A stretch of 12,517 bases of DNA from Candidatus Falkowiibacteriota bacterium (GTDB lineage Bacteria > Patescibacteriota > Patescibacteriia > Patescibacteriales > JALSMD01). The translations under genes and the position numbers were made by a program. Location of the stretch: NCBI GenBank assembly GCA_026987855.1, contig JALSMD010000090.1, positions 1 to 12,517 on the forward strand, in the 5' to 3' direction. The notes beneath the pieces are model-generated. The model saw nothing but the letters and a program-made list of their open reading frames with translations. It was not told where the DNA came from and searched no databases. Of this stretch, positions 11,991 to 12,517 are shown piece after piece. Numbering within the stretch: the stretch's first letter is position 1; the number at the start of each line of letters is the position of its first letter.

Positions 11991-12517
11991 ATGATTAAAA
12001 CTAAAGGAAAATTTATAGTAATTTACGGAATAAATAATTTAGGCAAAACTACTCAAGCAAAAATGTTAGTGGAACGTTTGCGTGCCAATGGATTTAAGGC
12101 GGAATATTTAAAATATCCTATTTATAATTTAGAGCCATCAGGTAAAATTATTAATAATTATTTACGTGAAGGCAATATTTTTAATCTCACGCCTAGAGAA
12201 GCTCAAATTATTTATACGCTAAACCGCACCCAATATGAAAAAGAGTTGCTTCAAAAATTAGAGAATGGCACAAATATCATAGCAGAGGATTATACAGGCA
12301 CTGGTATAGCTTGGGGCATTGGCGCCGGCGTTGAAGAATATTTTTTAAAGAAAATAAATTCTCATTTATTAAAAGAAGATTTAGCATTTTTATTTGATGG
12401 TAAACGTTTTGATGAAGCTACTGAGACTGGACACAAACACGAAAATAATAATGATTTAATTGAAAAAGTTAGATGGGCACACTTAAAATTGGCCGCAGAA
12501 TATAATTGGATAAAAAT
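11991..12517 (+). CDS. tmk: Thymidylate kinase (3' end outside window)
   Basis: An open frame from the ATG at 11991 runs off the window (175 codons visible). It starts MIKTKGKFIVIYGINNLGKTTQAKML: a beta strand followed by the P-loop GINNLGKTT (~13-21), as in dTMP kinases (usual GxDGxGKTT; here Asn replaces the acidic residue). Further signs are NRTQYEKELLQKLENGTNIIAEDYTGTGIAWG (~78-109), in which EDY takes the place of the family DR(Y/F) motif and is followed by the Gly-rich segment. LAFLFDGKRFDEATETG (~131-147) matches the lid region, and the 'AAEYNWIK' end fits the final strand. It phosphorylates dTMP to dTDP. With the dCMP deaminase upstream it completes a dTTP-supply module, lacking only thymidylate synthase in view. 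Confidence 0.85.
   Translation, partial: MIKTKGKFIVIYGINNLGKTTQAKMLVERLRANGFKAEYLKYPIYNLEPSGKIINNYLREGNIFNLTPREAQIIYTLNRTQYEKELLQKLENGTNIIAEDYTGTGIAWGIGAGVEEYFLKKINSHLLKEDLAFLFDGKRFDEATETGHKHENNNDLIEKVRWAHLKLAAEYNWIK

Overview
The window is AT-rich and gene-dense. It looks like chromosomal DNA from a Patescibacteria/CPR (Parcubacteria-like) bacterium; this placement is inferred from gene content and style, not from a marker tree. Supporting signs are a reduced type IV pilus locus rich in pseudopilins, an alanyl-tRNA synthetase without its C-terminal domain, several small membrane or lipoprotein genes of unknown role, and no clear Shine-Dalgarno sequence at any start. Every complete gene ends in TAA or TAG and no TGA interrupts a gene, so the standard code fits.

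Layout. Positions 1-4376 (+) are a type IV pilus / pseudopilus locus: the last codons of a probable PilC/GspF protein, three pseudopilins, a PilM fused to its own transmembrane anchor and an SH3b domain, and a pilin-like gene with its own promoter. Positions 4377-5389 carry tRNA-Asn(GUU), tRNA-Gly(GCC) and tRNA-Thr(CGU) on the + strand. A strong hairpin between tRNA-Thr and alaS can terminate transcription from both sides. On the - strand lie alaS (5390-7246), tRNA-Gln(UUG) (7481-7551), a two-TM coiled-coil protein (7695-8456) and rarA (8655-9860). On the + strand follow a lipoprotein (10028-10564) and a deoxynucleotide module: dCMP deaminase, a P-loop kinase and thymidylate kinase (cut by the window end).

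The most unusual signal is a pair of about 170-nt elements directly behind tRNA-Gly and tRNA-Gln. Both have the same architecture: the tRNA 3' half, an imperfect inverted copy of that same tRNA 3' half, two TAGAA motifs 37 nt apart, a GGGGC-loop-GCCCC hairpin, and a direct copy of the tRNA tail that starts exactly at the T-loop TTCGA. They look like non-autonomous, tRNA-targeted elements or integration scars, with no recombinase in view. A second signal is a perfect 25-bp repeat with an internal dyad. It lies exactly 5 nt upstream of the putative -35 box of two unrelated genes, tRNA-Gly and the two-TM protein.

Functionally, the left part builds a cell-surface pilus. The middle supplies translation components, and the right end makes dUMP/dTDP for DNA synthesis next to a replication-repair ATPase.
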